A stretch of DNA of 47,914 bases. Source: Mycobacterium sp. (GTDB lineage Bacteria > Actinomycetota > Actinomycetes > Mycobacteriales > Mycobacteriaceae). The stretch is taken from the NCBI GenBank assembly GCA_003987775.1, contig RXJD01000078.1, forward strand, positions 1 through 47,914, in the 5' to 3' direction. The notes under the pieces are model-generated. The model made no database searches. It saw only the letters and a list, made by a program, of their open reading frames with translations, and had not been told where the DNA came from. The translations under genes and the position numbers were made by a program. Shown in pieces: positions 17,531 through 26,454 of the stretch. Position 1 is the stretch's first letter, and every line of letters begins with the position of its first letter.

Positions 17531-18315
17531 CGACCGCGTTGATCACTGGCGCCTCGACCGGCCTGGGACGCGAGCTGGCCGTCCTCTTCGCGCGCGACGG
17601 AATCGACGTGGTGTTGGTGGCAAGCGAACGCAGCACCGCGCAGCTCGCCGAGTTCGCCGGCGAACTTCGCGCACGCCACGGCGTACGCGTGGACCCGCTC
17701 ACGATGGATCTGGCCGCACCCGGCGCGGGGCCCGAACTGGTCGGCCGGGTCGACGAACTCGGCGTCGACGTCGAGTACCTGGTCAACAACGCCGGAGTCG
17801 GAATTCTCGGTCTGAAGATCCAGGATTCCGACCCCGTCGCGGTATCGAAGATGGTCCAGCTGAACGTGGTGACGCTGACGGATCTGACGACGATGTACGC
17901 CGCGCGCATGGTGCAGGCCGGCCGCGGGGCGATCCTGAACGTCAGCTCGGTCGCCGCCTACGTCATCCCGCACGGGCTGGAGGCCGGTTATGCCGCCAGC
18001 AAGGCCTACGTCAGGAGCTTCTCGGAGGCGGTGGCCGATGACCTGCGCGGCACGGGTGTGACGTGCACGCATCTCGCGCCGGGCCCGACCCGCACGGAGT
18101 TCGGGCGTACCGCCGGCGTCGGGGACTGGTCACGGCTGGACCGCTACATGATGGATGCCGCACCGGTGGCGGCGGCCGGATATGCCGCGATGCGGGCAGG
18201 ACAGGCCGCGGTGATGCCCGGATTCGGGACCAAAGTGATGAGAGTGGCTTCGACGCTGTCGCCCTCGCGAAGGTTGACGGCGCTGGTGTCCGGCTACTTC
18301 GTGGCCCGTCACTGA
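17527..18315 (+). CDS. Short-chain dehydrogenase/reductase (SDR)
   Basis: The 262-residue classical-type SDR has the cofactor motif TGASTGLG (residues 7-14), VNNAGVG, the catalytic Ser in LNVSSVAAYV and YAASK (Tyr-x3-Lys) in an expected order. The C-terminal 60 residues are basic and less conserved. It oxidises or reduces a hydroxyl/keto group with NAD(P); substrate unknown. Its ATG overlaps the stop of the DUF3556 gene by four bases, so both are made from one message. The region before it carries no separate promoter. Confidence 0.93.
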   Translation: MTTALITGASTGLGRELAVLFARDGIDVVLVASERSTAQLAEFAGELRARHGVRVDPLTMDLAAPGAGPELVGRVDELGVDVEYLVNNAGVGILGLKIQDSDPVAVSKMVQLNVVTLTDLTTMYAARMVQAGRGAILNVSSVAAYVIPHGLEAGYAASKAYVRSFSEAVADDLRGTGVTCTHLAPGPTRTEFGRTAGVGDWSRLDRYMMDAAPVAAAGYAAMRAGQAAVMPGFGTKVMRVASTLSPSRRLTALVSGYFVARH

Positions 18316-18369
18316 GGTGCGCGCCGGTGCCGAGCGGGACGCTGGCTTCACGCTCGCGGCACGCCTGTG

Positions 18370-18597
18370 TCAGTGCTTCCTGATCCGGTAGATGACCACC
18401 ACGACGGCGGCCGCACCGAGCCCCGTCAACGACACCGTCACAATGGGCTTGTTCAGGAACTCGATGACCTTGGCCTTGACGTCGTCAGCCAGGCGGCGAG
18501 GATTGGCCCGCTCAGCAAGCGAGTCGACGGTTGCCGCCAGTTGCTCGCGGGCCTGATCGATCTCCTGCTTGATGGTGTCGGGGTCGCGGTCCGCCAC
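18370..18597 (-). CDS. DUF3618 small membrane protein (Rv2520c-like)
   Basis: The 75-residue protein starts at GTG with GGAGG eight bases upstream; a longer frame to 18627 would ignore that site. It has the DUF3618 pattern RDPDTIKQEIDQAREQLAATVDSLAERANP, an amphipathic helical N-terminus, then one transmembrane segment (about residues 49-69) and a basic tail. M. tuberculosis Rv2520c has the same length and lies beside bcp, as here. Role unknown. Confidence 0.88.
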   Translation of the reverse strand: MADRDPDTIKQEIDQAREQLAATVDSLAERANPRRLADDVKAKVIEFLNKPIVTVSLTGLGAAAVVVVIYRIRKH

Positions 18598-18677
18598 GTG
18601 TCTGTCCTCCAAGTCAGGCTGGTGCACTGAGGAACTACCCTAGTGCCGACGCTTCGGCGACAAGAAAGGGATGCACC

Positions 18678-19151
18678 TTGACCGAGACCACGCGCCTGGC
18701 GCCAGGCGACAAAGCGCCCGCCTTCAACCTGCCCGACGCCGACGGCAACAAGGTTTCGCTGTCGGACTACAAAGGACGGCGGGTCGTTGTGTACTTCTAC
18801 CCGGCAGCCTCCACGCCCGGCTGCACCAAACAAGCCTGCGACTTCCGGGACAGCCTGGCCGAACTCAACGAAGCCGGCATCGACGTCGTGGGCATCTCCC
18901 CCGACAAGCCGGAGAAGCTGGCCAAGTTCCGCGACGCGGAGGGCCTGACCTTCCCGCTGCTGTCCGACCCGGAACGCAAGGTGCTCACGGCATACGGCGC
19001 CTTCGGCGAGAAGCAGATGTACGGCAAGACGGTCACCGGCGTGATCCGCTCGACCTTCTTGGTCGACGAGAAGGGCAAGATCGCCGTGGCGCAGTACAAC
19101 GTCAAGGCCACCGGGCACGTCGCGAAGCTGCGCCGGGACCTGTCGGTGTAG
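18678..19151 (+). CDS. bcp: Thioredoxin-dependent thiol peroxidase (BCP / peroxiredoxin Q)
   Basis: Reduces peroxides with electrons from thioredoxin in the cytosol. The 157-residue protein shows the peroxiredoxin active site STPGCTKQAC, with peroxidatic Cys49 and resolving Cys54, the thioredoxin-fold strand VVVYFYP and the later STFLVDEKGKI. TTG start with AGAAAGGG seven bases upstream. It is divergent from the DUF3618 gene, as with Rv2521 and Rv2520c in M. tuberculosis. Confidence 0.96.
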   Translation: MTETTRLAPGDKAPAFNLPDADGNKVSLSDYKGRRVVVYFYPAASTPGCTKQACDFRDSLAELNEAGIDVVGISPDKPEKLAKFRDAEGLTFPLLSDPERKVLTAYGAFGEKQMYGKTVTGVIRSTFLVDEKGKIAVAQYNVKATGHVAKLRRDLSV

Positions 19152-19280
19152 TTATGCGCACGACGTTGCCGGTATCCGTCACATCCGGCACACACCGGCC
19201 ATTGGCAGGACCGAGGCACGTGGCGCCCGCCGTTGAGCGACAAGCGCGGTGTCGCTATGAGGCGGGCCACAGCGTGCCGA

Positions 19281-20642
19281 CTAGACCAGAGACGAATCCG
19301 CCGGACCCGTGGCCAGGTTCGCCAGCAGCAGTGCCTCGCTGATCGCAGCACGCTCCAGCACACCCAGGTCGAGGCTCTCGTTGATGCTGTGCGCCTGTGT
19401 ACCCGGATCTTCCACCCCAGTGACCAGAATCTTGGCGTGCGGGAACGCCTTGGCGAATTCGGCGATGAACGGGATCGACCCACCCATGCCCATGTCGATG
19501 GCGTCCACACCCCATGCCTGCCGGAACGCCGCTCGGGCGGCGTCATAGACCGGCCCGCTGGCGTCTATCGCGTACGGCTGACCAACCTCGCCGCGCAGGA
19601 CGTTGACGTGCGCGCCCCACGGGGCATGCCGCTTGAGATGGTCCTCCACCGCGTCCAAGTGCTTCGCTGCGTCACCACCGGGCGCCACCCGGATGCTGAT
19701 CTTGGCCCGCGCCCGCGGTATCAGCGTGTTCGACGCGGCGGCGACCGGCGTCGTATCGATTCCGATCACCGTGATCGCCGGCTTGGCCCACAGCCGCTGC
19801 GGCACCGAACCGCACCCGATCTCGGTAACGCCGTCCAGCAGACCCGACTCCTTGCGTACCCGTTCCGGCGGGTACTCGGGATACTTCAGATCAGCGCTGC
19901 GCATTTCGTGCAGCCCTTCGACCGCGACGTTCCCGTTATCGTCGTGCAGGCTGGCCAGCAGCCGCACCAGCACGCTAAGCGCGTCGGGCACCACCCCACC
20001 CCAGAGTCCTGAGTGCAGGCCGTGATCCAGGGTGGCGACCTCCACCACGCAGTCGGCCATTCCACGCAGCGACACCGTCAGCGCGGGAATCTCGGTGCTC
20101 CAATTGTCCGAGTCGGCGATCACGATCACGTCGGCGGCCAGCTCGTCGCGGTGGGCGGCCAGGAACTGGCCCAACGTCGGTGAGCCCGATTCCTCCTCCC
20201 CCTCGACGAACACCGTCACTCCCACCGGCGGCCGGCCACCGTGTGCCCGGAAAGCCGCCAAATGTGTTGCGATGCCGGCTTTGTCGTCCGCCGTGCCCCT
20301 GCCGTACAGCCGCCCGTCGCGTTCGGTCGGCTCGAAGGGCGGCGAGTGCCACTGGCTCCGGTCGCCCTCGGGCTGCACGTCATGGTGGGCATACAGCAGC
20401 ACGGTGGGCGCACCCGGCGGCGCGGGATGGTGCGCGATGACCGCCGGAGCACCACCTTCGGTGACGATACGGACATCGTCAAAACCCGCCTGGGACAACA
20501 AATCCGAGACCATGCGGGCGCTGCGCTGCACCTCGTCGCGCCGGCCTGGGTCGGCCCACACCGATTCGATCCGCACCAGATCCTCGAGATCGCGCCGCAC
20601 CGAAGGCAGTACCTCGCGCACCCGCTCAACCAGATCAGTCAT
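19281..20642 (-). CDS. M20-family metallopeptidase (dipeptidase, Rv2522c-like)
   Basis: The 453-residue protein has the M20 di-zinc site: YAHHDVQP (His and Asp ligands), GRGTADDKAG, and the catalytic/ligand acids in VEGEEESGS, with the dimerisation domain between about 190 and 310 (SLRGMADCVVEV). It cleaves small peptides or amidated amino acids. The ATG at 20640-20642 (MTDLVERV) is preferred; an upstream extension would nearly reach the PE gene. The PE gene lies 55 bp upstream in the same direction and could be co-transcribed. The backbone neighbour in M. tuberculosis is Rv2522c. Confidence 0.92.
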   Translation of the reverse strand: MTDLVERVREVLPSVRRDLEDLVRIESVWADPGRRDEVQRSARMVSDLLSQAGFDDVRIVTEGGAPAVIAHHPAPPGAPTVLLYAHHDVQPEGDRSQWHSPPFEPTERDGRLYGRGTADDKAGIATHLAAFRAHGGRPPVGVTVFVEGEEESGSPTLGQFLAAHRDELAADVIVIADSDNWSTEIPALTVSLRGMADCVVEVATLDHGLHSGLWGGVVPDALSVLVRLLASLHDDNGNVAVEGLHEMRSADLKYPEYPPERVRKESGLLDGVTEIGCGSVPQRLWAKPAITVIGIDTTPVAAASNTLIPRARAKISIRVAPGGDAAKHLDAVEDHLKRHAPWGAHVNVLRGEVGQPYAIDASGPVYDAARAAFRQAWGVDAIDMGMGGSIPFIAEFAKAFPHAKILVTGVEDPGTQAHSINESLDLGVLERAAISEALLLANLATGPADSSLV

Positions 20643-20697
20643 GACTCCGAGGCTAGCCAAACCGACTTCATTACCGGCTTGGCGTCCCGCATCGCAG

Positions 20698-22167
20698 TTA
20701 GAGCGCAGGCGGTACTGCCCCAATGGCTTGCGCGAATTGTTCGGGCAGGTAGGTCAATAGGCCGGGAAGGATGCCACCGAACTCCGCGCCGCCGAGAGGG
20801 AAGGGCACTCCGGGCGTGATGTCTGTGATGAGTTGGCCACCTTGCAGCGGAGTGAGTATCCCGCCCAGCGGCAGATACGTCGTCGAATTTAGAACCCCAC
20901 TGCCTCCTGGGAAAGAGACCCCAGCATTCAGTGGCAGCGCCGTCTGCCCGTTGAGGAAGCCGTTGGCAACGTTCGCTGGGGCCGCCAGGATTGCGGCTGC
21001 GGCCCCGGCCACATCGCCGGTTTGTACCGCTGCCGACAATGACGCCAGGCTCGATTGCATCGCATCGCCGGTGGTGAGCACGGGACCTACAGCGTCGAGA
21101 GCCAGAACGACGGGCAACCCGACGTGCAAAGGGATAGGAAGGCTGCTCACACCGAGGTTGATCCACTGTGACGTGTCGGTCGCGGTGTCGATGACGTTGG
21201 TGAGGTTCTGGGAGATCATCGCCGGAATCGAACCGGCGGGCAATAGGTTGGTGAAGTTCTGTGCCATCTGTCCAGGGATGGCGAAGATCGGGGTCAGATC
21301 TCCGAAGGCGCCCTCCGGCGTTACGTTGACGAAGCCGGTGCCGAAGTCGAGCTCACCACTGAACCCGGTCAGGAACAGATTGACGAAGCCGGCCGACACG
21401 TCGTCGACCGCGCCCTGCAAATCTCCTGCCTGCAGGGCTTGGCCAGCTGCCTGGAAACTGGCGGGCAACGCCTGCAAGCCCGCCATGAAATCTTTGCCAG
21501 CAGCTTGAAGTGACGTCGAGATCGTGTTGAAGTAGCCGATCTGATTGTTGATCACCGACTGCGCAAGAGCGCTGGGTTGGAAATTCGCGAGGACCTGTAT
21601 GTTGCCCTGAATCGAGAGCGGTAAGTTGGCTATCGCAGCAGGCGCGTTTCGAACAGCATCGACGAACGCGACTGCGGCTGTCTGCAGGTAACTGCCTTGA
21701 TTTGCGATTAACTGACGCAGGAACGGCATCGGATTCGCCGCGATGGCACTACCCAGGCTCTGTAGGTTCGCGACGGTGTTTGCGAAAAGCGTCTGGTAGG
21801 GGGCCGCGACAGCACCCGCGAATGACGACAGCGGCTCCATGGGCGACGTCCCCGCACTGGCACCGGAGCCGGCGAGCAGCGCTGCCGCAGTCGCTTCGGC
21901 ACTGGCATACTGCGCCGCACCTGAAGTCAATAGGCTGACAAACTCGTTGTGAAACAACGTGGCCCGGGTACTGAAAGCCTGAAAGGCTTGGCCATGAGCA
22001 CCGAACAGTGCGGCGATCGCCGTGGACACCTCGTCGGCTCCGGCCGGCAACACAGATGTCGTCGCAGCCGCCGCGGATGCCGTCGCCTCCCCCACGGCTG
22101 ATCTAATGCCCTCCAGGTCTTCGGCTGCCACCTCTACCAACTCGGGTACGGCGATCACGAAAGACAT
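20698..22167 (-). CDS. PE-family protein, probable ESX (type VII) substrate
   Basis: The 489-residue protein opens with a PE domain (residues 1-93): [11 protein letters not shown] with Pro8-Glu9, the [11 protein letters not shown]-type turn, and YASAE, a YxxxE secretion signal at 87-91. PE proteins pair with PPE partners and leave the cell through ESX-5 type systems. No PPE gene is adjacent. The C-terminal 390 residues are hydrophobic and Ala/Gln/Asn-rich, without PGRS glycine repeats or a recognised catalytic domain; they may form an outer-membrane-associated helical module. Start supported by AAGGAGA. Local base composition is visibly less GC-rich than the neighbours, which suggests a separate origin. 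It is not in the position of PE26 of M. tuberculosis. Confidence 0.9.
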   Translation of the reverse strand: MSFVIAVPELVEVAAEDLEGIRSAVGEATASAAAATTSVLPAGADEVSTAIAALFGAHGQAFQAFSTRATLFHNEFVSLLTSGAAQYASAEATAAALLAGSGASAGTSPMEPLSSFAGAVAAPYQTLFANTVANLQSLGSAIAANPMPFLRQLIANQGSYLQTAAVAFVDAVRNAPAAIANLPLSIQGNIQVLANFQPSALAQSVINNQIGYFNTISTSLQAAGKDFMAGLQALPASFQAAGQALQAGDLQGAVDDVSAGFVNLFLTGFSGELDFGTGFVNVTPEGAFGDLTPIFAIPGQMAQNFTNLLPAGSIPAMISQNLTNVIDTATDTSQWINLGVSSLPIPLHVGLPVVLALDAVGPVLTTGDAMQSSLASLSAAVQTGDVAGAAAAILAAPANVANGFLNGQTALPLNAGVSFPGGSGVLNSTTYLPLGGILTPLQGGQLITDITPGVPFPLGGAEFGGILPGLLTYLPEQFAQAIGAVPPAL

Positions 22168-22643
22168 CTACGTCTCCTTTGATTAGCTGCGGGCAATGAC
22201 CAGTGGTCGCTGAACGAAGATGAATTTAATGCGCGACGGCACGGTAATCGCTATTCTCAGCCAACTGGCAGGAACTTTTACTCAAGTACCAAGATTGAAT
22301 CTTGAGCAGCGCCTATTGCCCCCCAAGAACATCACTTGGGGAGTGCCTAATATGCATGAATAGAGCAGCCATTCCGCGCGCTCTGCGATCGAACGAAGTT
22401 AGCTGGAGACCATTCCCGTCCAGCCGATCACCGGCGCAACGCGCGGTTGATCGACGTCGTGCTCGTGACGAGTCGTGGACCTACTTCTCAGGCGACCCCC
22501 CAGTAACTTACCGCAGAGTAATATTCCGAAGGCTAACTGCTGTTCCATACGTGCGCAATAGGGTTGGTCGTAGCAACAGACTGACCGACAGCCGAAGGAA
22601 GCAGATCGGTCGGGCCTGCGAAGCTGGCTATGCTGAGCCCGTA
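22168..22643. other. AT-richer intergenic region between PE and sensor kinase genes
   Basis: A 476-bp stretch without a convincing gene, clearly less GC-rich than its surroundings. It contains a palindrome AAGATT-G-AATCTT (22291-22303) within CTCAAG/CTTGAG (22281-22286, 22301-22306) and a hairpin CCCCAAG-N7-CTTGGGG (22321-22341). Both divergent promoters must lie here. A reading frame runs into the kinase gene but has no plausible start. Confidence 0.6.
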
Positions 22644-23774
22644 ATGGCGAGCACCGGCCCCGACCCGACGACACCGCTGTGGCGCGCGGCGCAGCTGTTT
22701 CGGCTGCTGAGCTGCCTCTACGCATTGGGCTTTCACGTCGCTATCAGTTCGGACCTGCGTCATCCCGCGGTGGGCTGGTTGCTGTTCGGCGTGCTGCTCG
22801 GCTGGAGCGCAGTGTGCGCATTCGCATACCTGCGCGGGTTCGGCCGGCGGCCGGCGTGGGTGGTCGCCGAACTCGTGGTGGTGGTGGCGCTCATGCTGTC
22901 GACCGAGTTGGTCGCGTCCGGGCAGTGGGCCCACAACAATCAGACCTGGCCGACGACCCTGTGGGCCAGCAACGCCACCATCTCGGCGGCCCTGCAGTTC
23001 GGCCCTACCGGCGGCATGTTGACCGGGCTGGCGGTCACCGCAGCCAGTGAGTTCGTCAAGGGCTACATCAACGTCAACCTGGGACGCAACGCGACGATCA
23101 TCGTCGAGTTGGCGGCCGGTCTCGCGGTGGGACTCGCGGCCAGCACGGCCCGGCGTGCCCACGACGAACTGCAACGCGCGGCCCGTCTGTCGGCAGCTCT
23201 GGAAGAACGGGAGCGGCTATCCCGCCAGGTGCACGACGGTGTCATTCAGGTGCTGGCGCTGGTCGCCAAGAGAGGCCGCGAAATCGGTGGCGCGGCATCC
23301 GAACTCGCCACGCTCGCCGGCGAACAGGAACGGGCGCTGCGCAGTTGGGTGACCTCCACCGAGATGGAACGCGAGAGCGACCGGACGGTCGACGTGCGGG
23401 CGCTGCTGCGCCGCCGGGAAGGCGAGCGCGTCTCGATGAGCCTGCCCGGCACCGCCGTGGTGCTGGACGGAAATGTCGCCACCGAACTGGACGCGGCGGT
23501 GGGTAACGCCCTGGACAACGTGCGGGCGCACGCCGGGCCGGAGGCCCGCACCTTCGTCCTGCTCGAGGACCTGGGCGATGCCGTCACGGTCAGCATCCGC
23601 GATGACGGCGTGGGCATTGCGCCCGGACGCTTGCAGGAGGCGGTTGACCAAGGGCACGTGGGCATTTCGAAGTCGATTGTGGGACGGTTGAAATCGTTGG
23701 GCGGCAGCGCCGAACTGCACACCGGTGTGGGAGAGGGAACGGAATGGGAATTGAGCGTGCCCCGTCATGACTGA
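22644..23774 (+). CDS. MacS-family sensor histidine kinase
   Basis: The 376-residue protein has about five N-terminal transmembrane helices (residues 15-160), a short coiled linker (AHDELQRAARLSAALEERERL), a HisKA_3 dimerisation site with phospho-acceptor His197 in RQVHDGVIQ, and an ATPase domain with NALDNVRAHA (N box), DDGVGI (G1) and GVGEGTEWEL (G2). This layout, with the membrane domain resembling DUF5931, is that of the MacS family of actinobacterial kinases. The stop overlaps the response-regulator gene by 8 bp, so the two form a two-component system. Signal unknown. Confidence 0.92.
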   Translation: MASTGPDPTTPLWRAAQLFRLLSCLYALGFHVAISSDLRHPAVGWLLFGVLLGWSAVCAFAYLRGFGRRPAWVVAELVVVVALMLSTELVASGQWAHNNQTWPTTLWASNATISAALQFGPTGGMLTGLAVTAASEFVKGYINVNLGRNATIIVELAAGLAVGLAASTARRAHDELQRAARLSAALEERERLSRQVHDGVIQVLALVAKRGREIGGAASELATLAGEQERALRSWVTSTEMERESDRTVDVRALLRRREGERVSMSLPGTAVVLDGNVATELDAAVGNALDNVRAHAGPEARTFVLLEDLGDAVTVSIRDDGVGIAPGRLQEAVDQGHVGISKSIVGRLKSLGGSAELHTGVGEGTEWELSVPRHD

Positions 23775-24423
23775 GGCGGCCGAGCCCACGGTGATGGTCG
23801 TCGACGACCACCCGATCTGGCGGGACGCGGTGGCCCGTGACCTCGCCGACGACGGTTTCAAAGTGGTCGCCACCGCCGACGGTGTCGCGTCCGCACGCCG
23901 GCGCGCGGCAGTGGTCAAGCCGGACGTGGTGGTGATGGACATGCGACTGGCCGACGGTGACGGCGTGGCGGCGACGACCGAGGTCCTGGAGGTGTCGCCG
24001 GACACCAGAGTCCTGGTGCTCTCGGCCTCCGACGAACGCGACGACGTGCTGGAAGCGGTCAAGGCCGGTGCGACGGGATACCTGGTCAAGAGCGCCTCCA
24101 AGGCCGAACTCGCAGACGCGGTGCGGGCCACCGCGGCCGGGCGCGCCGTGTTCACGCCGAGCCTGGCCGGGCTGGTGCTGGGCGAATACCGGCGTATCGC
24201 AACGAACCCGACCTCCGACCCGGCCACCCCCCGCCTCACCGAGCGCGAGACGGAGATACTGCGATTCGTGGCAAAAGGATTGTCTTCCAAGCAAATTGCG
24301 GAGCGGCTCTCGTTGAGCCATCGAACGGTGGAAAACCATGTGCAGGCGACGTTCCGCAAGTTGCAGGTAGCCAACCGGGTGGAGCTGACGCGCTACGCCA
24401 TCGAGCACGGACTCGACGAATAG
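23767..24423 (+). CDS. NarL/FixJ-type response regulator
   Basis: The 218-residue protein has a receiver domain (residues 8-125) with acidic pair Asp13-Asp14, phospho-acceptor Asp58 (VVVMDMRL), Ser/Thr in LVLSAS and Lys in YLVKSAS, then a LuxR-type helix-turn-helix (about 155-215; LTERETEILRFVAKGLSSKQIAERL). It works with the upstream MacS-type kinase, with which it overlaps. A DUF2339 membrane gene follows after 59 bp and may be a target. Confidence 0.95.
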   Translation: MTEAAEPTVMVVDDHPIWRDAVARDLADDGFKVVATADGVASARRRAAVVKPDVVVMDMRLADGDGVAATTEVLEVSPDTRVLVLSASDERDDVLEAVKAGATGYLVKSASKAELADAVRATAAGRAVFTPSLAGLVLGEYRRIATNPTSDPATPRLTERETEILRFVAKGLSSKQIAERLSLSHRTVENHVQATFRKLQVANRVELTRYAIEHGLDE

Positions 24424-24482
24424 CGGCATTCAGGTAGTCCTACTCATCCGATGGCGCCGCCGCCCCGGCAGGGTGGGACACC

Positions 24483-26363
24483 ATGACCGAGTCGCATCAG
24501 GCTGTGATCAGCCGGCTTTCGCACGAGTTCGACGCCCTGGCCCGGCAAATGTCCCGGGTGTCGGGCGAACTCACGCAGTTGGACAGGCTGTTCGCCAACA
24601 CTGAGGCCACCCCCGCGCCAGCGCCCGCTCCGCAGTCAGCGCCCGCTTCGCCGCAGGCGCCCGCTCCGCGCCCGGCGCCCGTGTTCGTACCACCGCCGCC
24701 AGTCGCGCCCCAGCAGGCATCGCCTCAGCAGGAGGCAGCGTCGTACTGGCAGAACTACTGGCAGTATTGGCAGCCCGCATCGGTTGCGCCGCCCGCACCC
24801 CGACCTCCGCGCCAATACCCGCCAAGGCCGGTTGTGTCCCCTCCCGCCCAGCGCCCGGACACCGGGTCCGACCCCGCCGAATCCGGCTGGATCGGCAAGC
24901 TGCTCGCGGTCGCCGGAGTGGCGGTGACACTGATCGGCGTCGTGCTGCTGCTGGTGCTGGCCGCGCAGGCCGGGCTGCTTCGACCGGAGATCCGGGTAAC
25001 CGGTGGCATCGCTTTGGCGGGTGCGTTGCTGGGGATCGCAGTCCGGTTGCGCGGACGGCCCGGCGGCCGAATCGGAGCAATTGCGTTGGCGGCCACAGGT
25101 ATTGCCACCGCGTATCTGGACGTCGTCGCGGTCGTCACCATCTATAAGTGGGTGGCCGCACCGGCCGGGCTGGTCCTGGCCGCCGTCGTGGGCGGTGCGG
25201 GACTCGCCTTGGCCCGGCGCTGGGACTCCGAACACCTGGCTCTGCTGGTACTGGTGCCGCTGATCGTGCTGGCACCTGAGATCACCCACGGCGTGCACCT
25301 GTTGCTGATCAGCTTCATGCTGGCACTCTCCGCCTCCGCGCTGCCGGTGCAGCTGGGCAAGGATTGGACCTGGATGCACGCCGCCCGGATCGCGGCGACG
25401 ACGCTGCCGTTGCTGGTCGCGTTGCCGGCGGCCCGCGACAACGCGTGGCTGCTCGGCGGTGCGTGCGCGGTGGCCGCAATCTTGGCGATCGCCAGCGGTC
25501 TCATTCTGCTGCCGTCCACCAAAAACCCCAGCGCGCTGGCTATTTTGACCTCGGTCGGCACTGCCCCGGTGCTGGCCGCTGCGATCTCGGTAGATCGTGT
25601 GTTGGCCGCCGTTCTTGCGGCCGCGTTGGCGGTGGGCATGTTGACGGCCGCGCTCATTGACCGGCACCCGCGGATCGTCACGCAGATCTGGTTGGTGTGG
25701 TCGGCGATCTCAGGGCTGATCGCCCTCACCGTCGCCTGCTCCGGTTACGTCGAAGGCCCGGTGCTGTTGGCACTGGCCATCGTCATCGCCATGGTGGGCC
25801 GCCAGGAGACCGTGGCCCGCTGGATTGCTTTGGGATTCGGCATCATCGGCTGCGGACTGTTCTACAGCTATGCGCCGCTGCACGCGTTGGTGCGGGCCAC
25901 CGCGATGCCGGGTGCGGTCGCGGCGTCCACTCTGGCGGCCAGCCTGCTCGTCATTGCCTTCGCGGTGGTGATGACCCGGGTATGGCTGGACTCCGAAGCC
26001 GCTGGCTTGCTGATGGCCACCGCGGCAGCGCTGATCGTCTACGCCGTGACGGCTTTCACGGTGACGGCCGGTGTCTTCATCGGTGGCACCGGCGGCGGAT
26101 TCCTGGCCGGTCACATGGCTGCGACAATCTGCTGGATCGGTATGGCCGCAGCACTTTTCGTCTACGCGCTGCGGCTGGCCGGCGGGGAGCGTCGTACCGA
26201 GTCGATCACCGCCGGTCTGGCGTTGACTGGTGCGGCCACCGGCAAGCTGTTCCTGTTCGACCTGGCCACCCTCGACGGCATCTTCCGGGTGGCGGCGTTC
26301 GTCATCGTGGGCCTGGTGCTGCTGAGCATGGGCGCCGGTTACGCCCGCAGCCTGGCCCGCTAA
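24483..26363 (+). CDS. DUF2339 polytopic membrane protein
   Basis: The 626-residue protein has an N-terminal coiled coil (about 5-40), a Pro/Ala/Gln-rich low-complexity linker (42-135) and then some 15 to 18 short hydrophobic helices (from about 138 to the end). This pattern fits DUF2339. No catalytic motif is seen. ATG with GGTGGGA upstream. It follows the two-component system and faces qcrB, from which it is separated by a 58-bp palindrome that can terminate both. Function unknown; an envelope role is only a guess. Confidence 0.82.
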   Translation: MTESHQAVISRLSHEFDALARQMSRVSGELTQLDRLFANTEATPAPAPAPQSAPASPQAPAPRPAPVFVPPPPVAPQQASPQQEAASYWQNYWQYWQPASVAPPAPRPPRQYPPRPVVSPPAQRPDTGSDPAESGWIGKLLAVAGVAVTLIGVVLLLVLAAQAGLLRPEIRVTGGIALAGALLGIAVRLRGRPGGRIGAIALAATGIATAYLDVVAVVTIYKWVAAPAGLVLAAVVGGAGLALARRWDSEHLALLVLVPLIVLAPEITHGVHLLLISFMLALSASALPVQLGKDWTWMHAARIAATTLPLLVALPAARDNAWLLGGACAVAAILAIASGLILLPSTKNPSALAILTSVGTAPVLAAAISVDRVLAAVLAAALAVGMLTAALIDRHPRIVTQIWLVWSAISGLIALTVACSGYVEGPVLLALAIVIAMVGRQETVARWIALGFGIIGCGLFYSYAPLHALVRATAMPGAVAASTLAASLLVIAFAVVMTRVWLDSEAAGLLMATAAALIVYAVTAFTVTAGVFIGGTGGGFLAGHMAATICWIGMAAALFVYALRLAGGERRTESITAGLALTGAATGKLFLFDLATLDGIFRVAAFVIVGLVLLSMGAGYARSLAR

Positions 26364-26394
26364 CTCCCGCGGGTTTCCCGCGAGCTTTCCCCCG

Positions 26395-26452
26395 CGAGCA
26401 GACGCAGAATCGCGCTGGAACAGATGTTCCAGCGCGATTCTGCGTCTGCTCG
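26395..26452. terminator. 58-bp near-perfect palindrome, bidirectional terminator (element copy 1)
   Basis: Arms of 28 bp (26395-26422 and 26425-26452) are perfectly complementary with only GA between them. It begins two bases after the qcrB stop and lies 31 bp after the DUF2339 stop. It shares the sequence GAGCAGACxCAxAATCGCG with the element at 28284-28347, so it is one of a repeated family, not just any hairpin. No U-run is present. Confidence 0.85.
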
Positions 26453-26454
26453 GC

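Noticed and set aside
22302-22643. N-terminal extension of the MacS-type kinase
   Set aside because: The extension lacks a plausible ribosome site, is of low complexity and lies in the AT-rich spacer; the ATG at 22644 leads straight into the membrane domain expected for the family.
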